Source: Acidobacteriota bacterium (GTDB taxonomy: Bacteria > Acidobacteriota > Thermoanaerobaculia > Gp7-AA8 > JAHWKK01). Taken from it: a stretch of 64,000 bases of DNA. The notes under the pieces are model-generated. The model did no database searches and had not been told where the DNA came from. It worked only from the letters and a program-made list of their open reading frames with translations. The stretch is taken from contig JAHWKK010000010.1 in the NCBI GenBank assembly GCA_019347945.1, forward strand, positions 1 to 64,000. The letters are read 5' to 3'. The position numbers and the translations under genes were made by a program. Of the stretch, positions 29,827-38,300 are shown piece after piece; position 1 is the first letter of the stretch; each line of letters opens with the position of its first letter.

Positions 29827-30864
29827 ATGCGTCAGGAAGACTTCATTCACGCGAGAGCGGGAGTTCTCCTTTCCGGGGAGCTCGAGGATCTCGAACTGAC
29901 GCAGGTCATCGGTTTCGACGGACTCGAACGGCCGATCGAACGGCCGCGCGTGCAGAAACCCGGACTCGCATTCGCCGGCTACTACGAATACGTCAAGCCG
30001 TGGCGGGTTCAGATCATCGGGGAATCCGAGACCAACTACCTCCTCAGCCTTCCTCCCCGGCTCAGGGAGAAGCGTGTGCGCGACGTGACTGCGCGCGACA
30101 TCTCCTGTTACGTCGTGACCAAAGGAATCGAACCTCTGGACGACTTCGTCAAGGAATGCGAGAAGAGCTCGGTCCCGCTCTTTTCGAGCAAGGCTCTCTC
30201 CTCCCAGGTGATCAACCGAATCACCTGGTTTCTCGAGGAAGCGATGGCGCCGACGATCACCATGCATGCGGGACTTCTCGACGTATACGGCATCGGTGTA
30301 CTGCTGCTCGGTGACAGCGGTGTGGGGAAGAGCGAGTGTGCGCTCGACCTCATCTACCGCGGGCATCGACTCATCGCGGATGACAACGTCACGATCAAGC
30401 GCCACCCGAATGACGTTCTGCTCGGCTACGCTTCCGAAGCGCTCGGCCATCACATGGAGTTGCGCGGTATCGGGATCATCAATATCGCGGACCTGTTCGG
30501 AGTGGCCTCGACCCGCGAGGTCAAGCCGATCGATGTCGTGGTTCGTCTCGAACGATGGATCGAAGGCAGCGAGTACGACCGGCTCGGTCTCGATGTCGAA
30601 CAGCACGAGATGCTCGACGTTCTCCGTCCGCTGGTGCGCCTCCCGGTAGCTTCCGGACGGAACCTCGCCCTTCTCGTCGAGATCGCGGCACGCAACCACC
30701 TGATCAAACTTCAGGGTTATCGAACCGCCGAACAGTTCTCGAAGGGTCTCGATCAGCGGATCGCCGCACAGAGCGGCGAGCCGGAAGACCCGGCAAGGAA
30801 GTTTCCGAGCAAACAGGTCCTGCAGCATGCCACGCAAATCAAGAACAAACGTCACGCGAAATAG
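29827..30864 (+). CDS. hprK: HPr kinase/phosphorylase
   Basis: This is a bifunctional kinase/phosphorylase acting on a serine of HPr. The 345-residue protein has an N-terminal domain and a C-terminal kinase core with P-loop GDSGVGKS (162-169), followed by the signature MELRGIGIINIADLFG. In Gram-negatives with this operon it is thought to regulate PTS-linked nitrogen/carbon signalling rather than sugar uptake. The C-terminal 25 residues are a basic extension. It lies 17 bases after hpf and 9 before rapZ. No HPr or EIIA gene lies in the window. Confidence 0.95.
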   Translation: MRQEDFIHARAGVLLSGELEDLELTQVIGFDGLERPIERPRVQKPGLAFAGYYEYVKPWRVQIIGESETNYLLSLPPRLREKRVRDVTARDISCYVVTKGIEPLDDFVKECEKSSVPLFSSKALSSQVINRITWFLEEAMAPTITMHAGLLDVYGIGVLLLGDSGVGKSECALDLIYRGHRLIADDNVTIKRHPNDVLLGYASEALGHHMELRGIGIINIADLFGVASTREVKPIDVVVRLERWIEGSEYDRLGLDVEQHEMLDVLRPLVRLPVASGRNLALLVEIAARNHLIKLQGYRTAEQFSKGLDQRIAAQSGEPEDPARKFPSKQVLQHATQIKNKRHAK

Positions 30865-30873
30865 AGTGCGGCG

Positions 30874-31800
30874 GTGAGTGAGTTCGGAAGTCTCGTTTTC
30901 ATCACCGGGCTCAGCGGAGCTGGAAAGAGCTTCGTCCAGAGCACGCTCGAAGACCTCGGCTTCTACTGCATCGATAATCTGCCGATGAATCTCGTCGGAG
31001 GATTTCTCGACGAGATGGCCGGGGAGAATTTCGACAAGGTCGGGATCGTCGTCGATGTCCGCACGCATGACTTCGCCGAGGAGTTTCCGGTCCTGTTCCG
31101 CGAGATCAAACAGAAGCACACGAACGCCGTGCTGATGTTTCTCGAGGCGAGCGACGAAGTGATTGCACGCAGATACTCCGAGACCAGACGTCCCCATCCG
31201 ATCTCCGATATGCCGGTGATCGAGGCGATCAGGCTCGAGCGCGAGATCCTCGAGTCCATCCGGTCCGACGCCGACATCGTGCTCGACACATCCCAGTTTT
31301 CGGTCCACGAGCTCAAGGCCTTCATCGTCGACCGGTTCGACGTCATGGGAGTCGAGCGCAGGATGCTGGTGACCATCCGGACTTTCGGATTCAAGTACGC
31401 CGGCCCCTCGAATCTCGATCTCCAGTTCGACCTCAGATTTCTTCCGAATCCCTATTTTGTCGAAGGCCTGAGCAAGAAGACAGGCCTGGACAAGGAGGTC
31501 GTCGAGTTTCTCGAGAACAGCTCCGATTACAAGGAGACCGTGAAACGGCTCACCGAGTTTCTCGAGTTTCTCCTTCCTCAATACGAGCGTGAGATGAAGA
31601 GCTATCTCTCGATCGGAATCGGCTGCACCGGAGGAAGGCATCGGTCAGTCGCCGTCGGAGAGGCGCTCACGCGAAAACTCGTCGAGCGCGGCTTCCCGGT
31701 CGAGCTGATCCACCGCGACATTCGCCGTGCCGACGACAGGCGTGCAGCGGACGGCAGCGAAGGATTGCGTCGGATCGAGCGGCGCTCCCGCCCCGCCTGA
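30874..31800 (+). CDS. rapZ: RNase adapter RapZ (P-loop GTP/ATP-binding)
   Basis: This 308-residue protein has an N-terminal P-loop GLSGAGKS (12-19) and the conserved C-terminal GIGCTGGRHRSV. In E. coli RapZ guides RNase E to the GlmZ small RNA to control glucosamine-6-phosphate synthase; the role in other phyla is less clear. The GTG start is set by the neighbouring hprK stop and the N-terminal P-loop position. It is the last gene of the rpoN cluster; a hairpin follows at 31828. The usual downstream PTS genes are missing. Confidence 0.95.
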   Translation: MSEFGSLVFITGLSGAGKSFVQSTLEDLGFYCIDNLPMNLVGGFLDEMAGENFDKVGIVVDVRTHDFAEEFPVLFREIKQKHTNAVLMFLEASDEVIARRYSETRRPHPISDMPVIEAIRLEREILESIRSDADIVLDTSQFSVHELKAFIVDRFDVMGVERRMLVTIRTFGFKYAGPSNLDLQFDLRFLPNPYFVEGLSKKTGLDKEVVEFLENSSDYKETVKRLTEFLEFLLPQYEREMKSYLSIGIGCTGGRHRSVAVGEALTRKLVERGFPVELIHRDIRRADDRRAADGSEGLRRIERRSRPA

Positions 31801-31827
31801 AGTCGCGACCAGCCAGGATCGGAGGTA

Positions 31828-31852
31828 GTCGGACGTGCCTCACCCGTCCGAC
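31828..31852. terminator. Hairpin between convergent rapZ and subtilase genes
   Basis: GTCGGACG (31828-31835) pairs with CGTCCGAC (31845-31852) across a 9-base loop. It lies exactly between two convergent genes and could end transcription from both sides. It lacks a T-run, so it may need Rho or other factors. Confidence 0.45.
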
Positions 31853-31869
31853 ATCTCCGCGCAATCCCG

Positions 31870-33291
31870 CTACCTTCGGCGGACGCCCGCAACGCGTCGG
31901 TGCGAGGAAAACTTTTCGGGCTCGAGATAGCGAGCCGCCGCTTCCACGTCGATCAGCCCGAATCCGTAGACCGGATCGGGTCCCGGATCGCCAAGGTCGT
32001 GCGCGGTCGAGCGGAGCGCTGCGACGATCTCGTCGCCAGTCGACTCGGGGGAGAACGCCCGCAGCAGCGCGACGGCACCGGTCACCCAGGGTGCCGCCAT
32101 CGAGGTACCCGTCCGCGTTCCCCACACCGAGAACTCCTCCGGACCGAGCCAGACCAGCTCCCCCTCGATCGCTTCGAGCAAATGGCCGGTCGACCTTGCG
32201 ACCCCGACCACCGGCAACCAGTCGCCCGGATCGCGGAGGGAACCTTCGAACGCTCCGCCCCCCTCCTCGTCGTCTTCGTAGAGGTTGAACACGATCACGG
32301 CCACCGCGCCCGCGGCCGCGGCGTTTCGCTCTTTCTCCGCGAAAGTCAGCTCGCCACGCTCTATCAGCGCGATCGCACCCTCGACCTCCGCGGGAAAGTC
32401 CTCGGGAAACCCGAGACCGCACGCCACGATCCGGCCGCGAAGATCCGGGTCCGGCGCATAACCCATCACTTTCGCGTCGTAACTCGTGCCGTCCGCGGTC
32501 GTCACTCCTCTGACCTCGTACCAGTCGGAGGATTCGATCTCGACCCCGGGTGCGACGAAATCGAGGGTGACCCCGCGCTGCGAGAAGGGACTCACGATGC
32601 CGTCCCGGTCGACGGATCCGACCGACACCACGCCGGGATGCGACGCGGGATAGCCGAGCTCCTGCGAGTTCGGGAAATCGTTTCCGGACGCTGCGATGAT
32701 CGTCACTCCCGCGTCGAGAGCCCGGTCGATTGCTTCACGATTCGCAGGAATGTCCTCGACCGAGAGTGAGATGTTGACGACGTCGAGCGAATTCGCAACG
32801 GCCCAGTCGAGCGCATTCTGAAATGCACGGTTATAGAGGCGGCCGATTCCGTCGAGAACTCTCAGCATGTAGACGTCGGCGTCAGGGGCGACGCCAACGA
32901 TACCGTTGGCATCATTACGAGCCGCAATGATCCCGGTGACGTGCGTACCATGTCCGATCTGATCCTTCGGAGGTTCCGCAGAATTGATGAAATTGACGCC
33001 CCCGCGGTAGTTGGTCGGAAGGTCGGGGTGCGAAAGATCCATCCCGCTGTCGATCACGCCGACCCGGGCAGTTCCTCCGCGTGTGAAACGCCACAGCGCC
33101 ACGGCGCCAATCTGTTCGAGCCCATAGGGAACGGTCTGCGGGATGATCTCGGTCGGCAGCGATACGTACTGCGGCTCCAGCGGAGGAATGCCGGGGTCCA
33201 CCTCGGCCGCAAAGGCCGGGTGGGCCGGTGCCATCACGAGGGCGGCCAGAAGATGAACGGTTGCTCTGGTGAGTTTCTGCATCGCCTCCAC
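31870..33291 (-). CDS. Secreted subtilisin-like (S8) protease with PA insert
   Basis: This 473-residue protein has a signal peptide (about 1-28, cut after AFAA). The catalytic triad is D81 (VIDSGMD), H114 (GHGTHVTG) and S397 (GTSMAAP), with oxyanion N204 (ASGND). A protease-associated (PA) domain of about 110 residues (about 275-385) is inserted between the His and Ser regions, as in some extracellular subtilases; it usually controls substrate access. The translation start may be M1 or M4. It is divergent from the secreted protein gene at 33381. It has no PKD or C-terminal repeat module, unlike the protease at 1590-6602. Confidence 0.93.
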   Translation of the reverse strand: MEAMQKLTRATVHLLAALVMAPAHPAFAAEVDPGIPPLEPQYVSLPTEIIPQTVPYGLEQIGAVALWRFTRGGTARVGVIDSGMDLSHPDLPTNYRGGVNFINSAEPPKDQIGHGTHVTGIIAARNDANGIVGVAPDADVYMLRVLDGIGRLYNRAFQNALDWAVANSLDVVNISLSVEDIPANREAIDRALDAGVTIIAASGNDFPNSQELGYPASHPGVVSVGSVDRDGIVSPFSQRGVTLDFVAPGVEIESSDWYEVRGVTTADGTSYDAKVMGYAPDPDLRGRIVACGLGFPEDFPAEVEGAIALIERGELTFAEKERNAAAAGAVAVIVFNLYEDDEEGGGAFEGSLRDPGDWLPVVGVARSTGHLLEAIEGELVWLGPEEFSVWGTRTGTSMAAPWVTGAVALLRAFSPESTGDEIVAALRSTAHDLGDPGPDPVYGFGLIDVEAAARYLEPEKFSSHRRVAGVRRR

Positions 33292-33380
33292 GGATTATCG
33301 CATCCATGTCCCGTTTGACGAGGAATCGAATTGAGGGTGGCACCGTTTCAAAGGATGCCGGACCCCGGAAAGGCTCGAAC

Positions 33381-34400
33381 ATGAGAATCTCCGGATCCAT
33401 TCTTACAGTCGTACTGCTGACACTCCTCGCCTCCACACCAGCGTCGGCGCAGGTCAACGATACGTACGCAATACCCGCGGTCGCGCATCAGCCAGGCGCG
33501 GCGGGTACCGCCTGGCGTTCGGCCCTCCATCTGTTCAATCCGCACACGTACACGCTCGTGATCTCGGTGACCTTCCTCCGTACTCATGGAGAGATCGGCG
33601 ACGAGGTGATCGTCGAGCTGGGGCCGAACGAATCGATCTCGACCGACGACGTACTCGACGAGTGGTTCGGGACGACGGGCGGGGGTTCGCTTCTGCTCGC
33701 AACCTTTCCGGAAGACAATCCCGGGGTTTCCGACGACACGATTTCACGATCGTTTGTCGCCCGGAGCAAGACCTACAACGTGACCCCGACCGGAGGGAGC
33801 TACGGTCAGGAAGTGCCCGGAGTCTGGGCCGGGCTGCTCGATTTCGAGTTCGACGGAATCACCTCGATCGCCCATGGTGTGACCCACTCCGGCGTTCCGG
33901 GACTGAGCGGTTTCAGAACCAACGTCGGGGGGGTCAACCTCGGAGACGAGACGGTGGTTCTCCTCCTCACGGTGTACGACAGTGCAGGAAATCCGATCGC
34001 CGACACGTTCAACCAGCCGCTCGAGTTCCTGCTTCATCCGTATGCGCACGAACAGCAGGGCCTTCCGATCGCGGGGGTGGATCTCACGCTCGAGTTCCTG
34101 CTGGACGACCCATCACAGCAGTCGGTCGTCTTTCCGTACGTCACCGTCGTCGACAACCGGACCGGAGACGCGGAGTTCATTCATCCGACGCTGCTGGCCG
34201 CGCCATCAGTTCTGTTCAACGGAGTGAGCGGCGCCTCGCGACTCGAGACGAAGAGTGAGCAGCGGGGACGGGAGATCACGATCGACGATGCGCGCAGAGC
34301 TCGCGCCAGGACGGCCCGGGTCGGAACGATCCGTTCCGAGGGCGGTGAGGTGAGGGTGATCCCGGATCGGCGTGGTCTGAGTGAGGTGGATGAGGAGTGA
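33381..34400 (+). CDS. Secreted all-beta protein sharing a module with the large protease
   Basis: This 339-residue exported protein has a signal peptide cut near TPASAQ. The body has the pattern PAVAHQPGAAGTAWRSALHL, SISTDDVLDEWFG, FRTNVGGVNLGDETVVLL and VTVVDNRTGDAEF. The same order of motifs occurs in the last 465 residues of the protease at 1590-6602 (for example FRTNVGIVNVSE and YVDNRSTDQTF). I do not know a named domain for it. A surface or cell-attachment role is only a guess. ATG 33381 has GGAAAGG seven bases upstream. The C-terminal 50 residues are highly charged and extend past the module. Confidence 0.8.
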   Translation: MRISGSILTVVLLTLLASTPASAQVNDTYAIPAVAHQPGAAGTAWRSALHLFNPHTYTLVISVTFLRTHGEIGDEVIVELGPNESISTDDVLDEWFGTTGGGSLLLATFPEDNPGVSDDTISRSFVARSKTYNVTPTGGSYGQEVPGVWAGLLDFEFDGITSIAHGVTHSGVPGLSGFRTNVGGVNLGDETVVLLLTVYDSAGNPIADTFNQPLEFLLHPYAHEQQGLPIAGVDLTLEFLLDDPSQQSVVFPYVTVVDNRTGDAEFIHPTLLAAPSVLFNGVSGASRLETKSEQRGREITIDDARRARARTARVGTIRSEGGEVRVIPDRRGLSEVDEE

Positions 34401-34419
34401 GCGTGGGCGGGGAGTATGA

Positions 34420-34453
34420 CCGGGGCCGGACGATTACGATCGTCCGGCTCCGG
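34420..34453. terminator. Strong bidirectional hairpin
   Basis: A 15-bp stem with one G-T pair (34420-34434 with 34439-34453) closes on the tetraloop TACG. It lies between the convergent secreted-protein and ABC-permease genes, so it can serve both. There is no long T-run on either strand. Confidence 0.75.
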
Positions 34454-34468
34454 TGACTTTGCGCGAGG

Positions 34469-35812
34469 TCAGGCGACCTTGAGCCATCGCCACAGCTCGG
34501 GAATCGTCGGACGCTTTCCGTAGGAGAGAATCCCCACGCGGAAGATCTTGGCCGTGATCCAGAACATCACCCAGATGGCAAGGATCGATCCGGCGACCGC
34601 GAGCGCCACCTGCCAGAAGGCGGGCTCGGAAACGAGGATGCGTACGAACATCGTGATCGGCGCAAAGAGCGGGAAGAGCGAGAGTCCAACCGACATCGCC
34701 GATTCGGGATTGAGCACGATCGGCATCATCAGGATCCAGGGGATCATCAGGATGAGAATGACGGGAGTGATGAACTGCTGCGCTTCCTTCTCCGAGTTGC
34801 AGACCGCTCCCGCAATCGCGTACACGCAGACGTATTGCAGGTACGCGAGAATGAAAAAGATCATGAAGTAAACGCCGATTGCTGGTCGGACGAACGAGAA
34901 ATCCTCAGTCATGCCGGCCGGCATCTTCGAGCCCGCGTAGCCGTACAGGAGAGCGGCCATCCCCACCCATACCGCCAGCTGGGTCAGCCCGACGGCGGCA
35001 AGCCCCAGAACCTTACCGGCGAGAAGCTCGATCGGCTTCATCGACGAGATGAGGATCTCGACGACCCGGTCGGTCTTCTCCTGGATGATTCCCCGCATCA
35101 CCTCGGTGCCGTAGAGAAACGAAGGAAAGATGAGCAGCCCGGCAAAAAGAAACGCGATGATGAAGCCCATGTCACCGCCACGCTTCTCTTCGCCCGAGCG
35201 GGTGAGCTGCACGGTCTCGAAGGGAACGGTCTTCAGGATCTGGTCGAGATCCTCGATCGGCAGGCCACGCTCGGCGAGCCGAGTCCGTTGAATCTCACGG
35301 TTGACGGATCTCCCGATCCGCTCCTTCGCGACCAGCTCCGTCGCCGAACGACTGAAGTACGACATCTCGGCCTCGGGATTCTCGAATACGTCCCCCGGGA
35401 TGATCACGACGCCATCGATGACGTCGTCACCATCGTCACTCTTCTCGACCATCCGATCGAGGTACGGCTGCGCGACCTCGCGAACGTCGGGCGAGCCGGA
35501 AGCGTCGATCCAGTTCGAATTGATGCTTTGCTGCTCGGCTCCTTCGATCTCCGGACCGCGATCGGTATCCAGAGGCGACCGATCGGCATCCGGCTCTCCC
35601 TTGCCCTGCACTTCGGTGACCGCTGCACCGAGCCGGCCCGTTCCGTCGACGACGACGACGTTCTTGCTGCCGAAAGCCTTCGAGGCGAGCAACGCCGGAA
35701 CGAAAATCATGGCAGCGAAGATACCCGGCATCAGAACGGTGAGAATCAGGAAGGATTTCTTCCTGACCGCCTGCAGATACTCTCTCTTGATGACCGCGAA
35801 TGTCTTCTTCAT
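34469..35812 (-). CDS. ABC-2 type permease, NatB-like
   Basis: This 447-residue inner-membrane protein has one N-terminal helix (KKSFLILTVLMPGIFAAMIF), a large extracytoplasmic domain and five or six C-terminal helices (for example IAFLFAGLLIFPSFLYGTEV). This is the layout of NatB-type exporters. In Bacillus, NatAB exports sodium; substrates in other groups are unproven. It overlaps the ATPase gene by four bases, and the two make one transporter. The motif TDRVVEILISSMKPIELLAGK is typical of the family. Confidence 0.92.
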   Translation of the reverse strand: MKKTFAVIKREYLQAVRKKSFLILTVLMPGIFAAMIFVPALLASKAFGSKNVVVVDGTGRLGAAVTEVQGKGEPDADRSPLDTDRGPEIEGAEQQSINSNWIDASGSPDVREVAQPYLDRMVEKSDDGDDVIDGVVIIPGDVFENPEAEMSYFSRSATELVAKERIGRSVNREIQRTRLAERGLPIEDLDQILKTVPFETVQLTRSGEEKRGGDMGFIIAFLFAGLLIFPSFLYGTEVMRGIIQEKTDRVVEILISSMKPIELLAGKVLGLAAVGLTQLAVWVGMAALLYGYAGSKMPAGMTEDFSFVRPAIGVYFMIFFILAYLQYVCVYAIAGAVCNSEKEAQQFITPVILILMIPWILMMPIVLNPESAMSVGLSLFPLFAPITMFVRILVSEPAFWQVALAVAGSILAIWVMFWITAKIFRVGILSYGKRPTIPELWRWLKVA

Positions 35813-36729
35813 GCCGCCGGCTCCTCGTCGCGCAACGTTCCGGCGCCGACCTGGTCGATGAATATCTCTTCGAGTGATGGAGTCGCGATCTCGAACCGCC
35901 GGATCGGGATCCGGCCGGTGACGTCGCGAAGCAGTGTCTGGGAATCGGCTCCGTCGCTCATCGTGATCTCGGCGGTGGATCCATGGATGGTGCTTCGCTC
36001 GACTCCGGGAAGCGACTCGAGAAACGACGCGTCTCCCTCGAAATCAATCTGAACGCGGTTCCGTGCAGCTTCCCGGCGGATCTGGTCGAGCGGGCCCGAA
36101 AGAACGACTTTGCCGTTGTGGATCAGAACGATCTGATTCGCGAGCTTTTCGGCTTCTCCCATCATGTGCGTCGAGAGAAGGATAGTCTTTCCGGAGTCCC
36201 GGAGGTCCCGCACGATGTTGCGTACCAGGACGACGTTCACCGGATCGAGACCCGACATCGGCTCGTCGAGGATGATCAGATCGGGATCGTGGAGCAGCGC
36301 GCCGATGAACTGGATCTTCTGCTGATTCCCTTTCGAGAGCTCTTCGACCTTCACGTTCTTCTTTTCGAGCAGCTCGAAACGATCGAGCCAGTATTCGGCG
36401 CGCTCGCGAACCTCCGGACCGACTCGATCCTTGATCTCCGCCAGAAAGAGTACGTGCTCCATCAGCTTCATCTGCTTGTAGAGACCGCGCTCCTCCGGGA
36501 GATAACCGACCCTGTCCTGGAAAGATCCAGCTTCACCTTCCCAGTGAATCGTTCCTTCATCCGGATAGAAAATCCCGGTGATCATCCGGATCGTCGTCGT
36601 CTTCCCGGCACCGTTCCGACCGAGCAGGCCGGTGATCGATCCCTTCGGAACCTCGAAGCTCACCCCGTCGACCGCACGGACTTTTCCGAACGTTTTTCTG
36701 ATGTCGTTCACCTTGAGTATCGTTTCCAT
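35809..36729 (-). CDS. ABC transporter ATPase, NatA-like
   Basis: This 306-residue ATP-binding subunit has Walker A GRNGAGKTT (37-45) and a Walker B segment LIILDEPMSGLDP. The signature reads ELSKGNQQKIQF, the variant SKGNQQK form found in Nat- and drug-type exporters. The C-terminal about 75 residues form the DUF4162-like tail (VQIDFEGDASFLESLPGVER) common to these ATPases. It is the first gene of the two-gene operon and pairs with the permease that follows it. Confidence 0.94.
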   Translation of the reverse strand: METILKVNDIRKTFGKVRAVDGVSFEVPKGSITGLLGRNGAGKTTTIRMITGIFYPDEGTIHWEGEAGSFQDRVGYLPEERGLYKQMKLMEHVLFLAEIKDRVGPEVRERAEYWLDRFELLEKKNVKVEELSKGNQQKIQFIGALLHDPDLIILDEPMSGLDPVNVVLVRNIVRDLRDSGKTILLSTHMMGEAEKLANQIVLIHNGKVVLSGPLDQIRREAARNRVQIDFEGDASFLESLPGVERSTIHGSTAEITMSDGADSQTLLRDVTGRIPIRRFEIATPSLEEIFIDQVGAGTLRDEEPAA

Positions 36730-36750
36730 CGGGCGGATTATACGGGTTGA

Positions 36751-36910
36751 ACGAGAGGCGAGCGACGAGAGGCGAGCGACTAGGGGTGGTGCGCTCGCTT
36801 CGCTCGCGATCTGCGGATCACTGAAGATCTTCCAGGACTCCTCAGTTGATCGCGGCGAACGGAGTGAGCCTCCTTCCCTAGTCCCTAATCCCTAGTCCGT
36901 AATCCCTCAT
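36751..36910. repeat. Short tandem repeats in the gap before the GDT1-family gene
   Basis: Two perfect 14-base copies of ACGAGAGGCGAGCG lie at 36751-36764 and 36765-36778. At 36874-36910 there is a degenerate 7-8-base tandem (CCTAGTCCCTAATCCCTAGT and onward). Between them is a GC-rich GCTCGCTTCGCTCGC palindrome-like run. The 212-base gap (36730-36941) otherwise shows no gene; it must hold the promoters of both flanking divergent genes. Confidence 0.8.
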
Positions 36911-36941
36911 ACTGGCATGACCATGGCTGAGGCCCCCCGGG

Positions 36942-37529
36942 ATGCCGACACCGGAAGATCTGCAGGCTTTGACGGCCGCTTTCACGATCGTCTTCATCGC
37001 CGAGCTCGGCGACAAGACCCAGCTGCTCATCGTCGCTTTCGCCGCCAAGATCGGATTCGCCCGGACCGCGATTACGCTCGTGCTCGGCAGCATCCTGGTG
37101 TCGGGAGTATCGGCCTTCCTCGGCGGAGCACTCCAGGACGTTCTTCCGCAGAGAACGATTCAGATCGCTGCAGCGGTATTGCTGATCGGGTTCGGCCTCT
37201 TCCTGCTCTTCAGAGGCTCCGAAGAGGAGGAAGAAGAAGTGAAGGAGGTGCGCGCCGCTGGATGGTTTCGGCCGGTGGCTGCGGCGACGACGGTGTTCGT
37301 ACTCGCGGAGATCGCGGACAAGACGATGCTCGCGACCCTCGCGCTCGCGGCCGGCACCGGACGCCCTCTGCCGGTCTGGGCTGGAGCCTCGGCCGGGCTG
37401 ATCGCGGCGAATGTGATCGCCATCGCGCTCGTCGGGGCGTTCATCGCGCGCATCTCGGATCGCATGCGCGACGTCGGAGTCGCCGTGATCTTCATCGTCT
37501 CGGGAGTGATCCTGCTCCTCTGGTCGTGA
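36942..37529 (+). CDS. GDT1/TMEM165 (UPF0016) family cation transporter
   Basis: This 195-residue inner-membrane protein has about six helices in two repeated halves. Each half carries the family motif E-x-[GA]-D-K-T: E21-L-G-D-K-T26 and E123-I-A-D-K-T128. The two motifs line the ion path. Family members export Mn2+ (bacterial MneA/Mnx types) or exchange Ca2+/Mn2+ for protons. The acidic linker RGSEEEEEEVKEV divides the halves. The second motif has Ala instead of the usual Gly. No manganese riboswitch (yybP type) is recognisable upstream by eye. Confidence 0.92.
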   Translation: MPTPEDLQALTAAFTIVFIAELGDKTQLLIVAFAAKIGFARTAITLVLGSILVSGVSAFLGGALQDVLPQRTIQIAAAVLLIGFGLFLLFRGSEEEEEEVKEVRAAGWFRPVAAATTVFVLAEIADKTMLATLALAAGTGRPLPVWAGASAGLIAANVIAIALVGAFIARISDRMRDVGVAVIFIVSGVILLLWS

Positions 37530-37577
37530 GCGAACCCGGTCACCCGTTCCCTGGGAACAGCACACCGAGCCACCCGT

Positions 37578-38300
37578 TCAGCGCACCTCCAGAACCACCA
37601 CCGTCAGGTCGTCGCTCTGGATTCCGTTCGAAAAACTGTCAGCCCCGGCGACGAGCTCTTCCGCAATCGATTCCCGATCGGAGCCTTGCAGGATGTCGAG
37701 GACTCTCTGTTCTCCTATCTCTTCTCCGTCAGGCGAAGTCGCCTCGATCAGCCCGTCGGTGTACATCACGAGCCGGTCGCCCCTGCGGAGCCTGAACGAT
37801 TCCTCACGCCAGAGCGAGACCGGAAGGATTCCGACGACCGGACCGGTCGAGGGAATTGAGACCGTCGAGCCACCGCGCGGGCCGGCAGGGGACGGCTCGC
37901 TGACGAGCAGAGGCGAAGGATGACCCGCATTCACGATCGTCATGTTCAGACGTGAATCGATCCGTCCGACGATGGCCGTGACGAACCGGTTTCCCGGCAT
38001 CTCCCGCACGACGACGTCATGAATGCGCGCGACCAGCTCGGCGGGACTCGACGAAGCGCACTCGAAAATCGCTCGATCGAGCTCTTCCTTCATCAGCGCC
38101 CCCAGAAGAGACGCACTCAGCCCCTTCCCCGCGACGTCGCCTACCGCGAACCAGAAATCTCCGCCGACCTCCTCGGTGAAGTAGAAATCACCGGTGAACT
38201 CGCCCGCGGGAATCGAGATCGCGTCGATGCCGATGTCGGGCGGACGAACCAGCACATCCGGGTGCGGAACCGTACGGGGAGCGAGTATCGTCTCAGGCAC
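37578..38300 (-). CDS. SpoIIE/RsbU-type PP2C serine phosphatase
   Basis: This 240-residue protein consists almost only of the PP2C-SpoIIE domain: GGDFWFAVGDVAGKGLSASL (metal-binding aspartates), then NAGHPSPLL, VMYTDGLIEA and a final SDDLTVVVLEV. Such enzymes dephosphorylate anti-sigma-factor antagonists. It has no sensor, PAS, GAF or HAMP domain. The GTG at 38300 overlaps the end of the anti-sigma/methyltransferase fusion gene by eight bases and follows GGAG, so the two are likely translated together. The open frame continues upstream inside the neighbour, but that part is a shadow. It has no visible anti-anti-sigma (STAS) partner. Confidence 0.88.
   Translation of the reverse strand: MPETILAPRTVPHPDVLVRPPDIGIDAISIPAGEFTGDFYFTEEVGGDFWFAVGDVAGKGLSASLLGALMKEELDRAIFECASSSPAELVARIHDVVVREMPGNRFVTAIVGRIDSRLNMTIVNAGHPSPLLVSEPSPAGPRGGSTVSIPSTGPVVGILPVSLWREESFRLRRGDRLVMYTDGLIEATSPDGEEIGEQRVLDILQGSDRESIAEELVAGADSFSNGIQSDDLTVVVLEVR

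Noticed and set aside
29761-31641. 626-residue minus-strand frame over hprK and rapZ
   Set aside because: Both genes on the plus strand carry their signature motifs; the minus frame is a shadow.
37546-37558. GTTCCC-T-GGGAAC palindrome between convergent genes
   Set aside because: A one-base loop cannot form a normal hairpin and there is no T-run, so I did not call a terminator.
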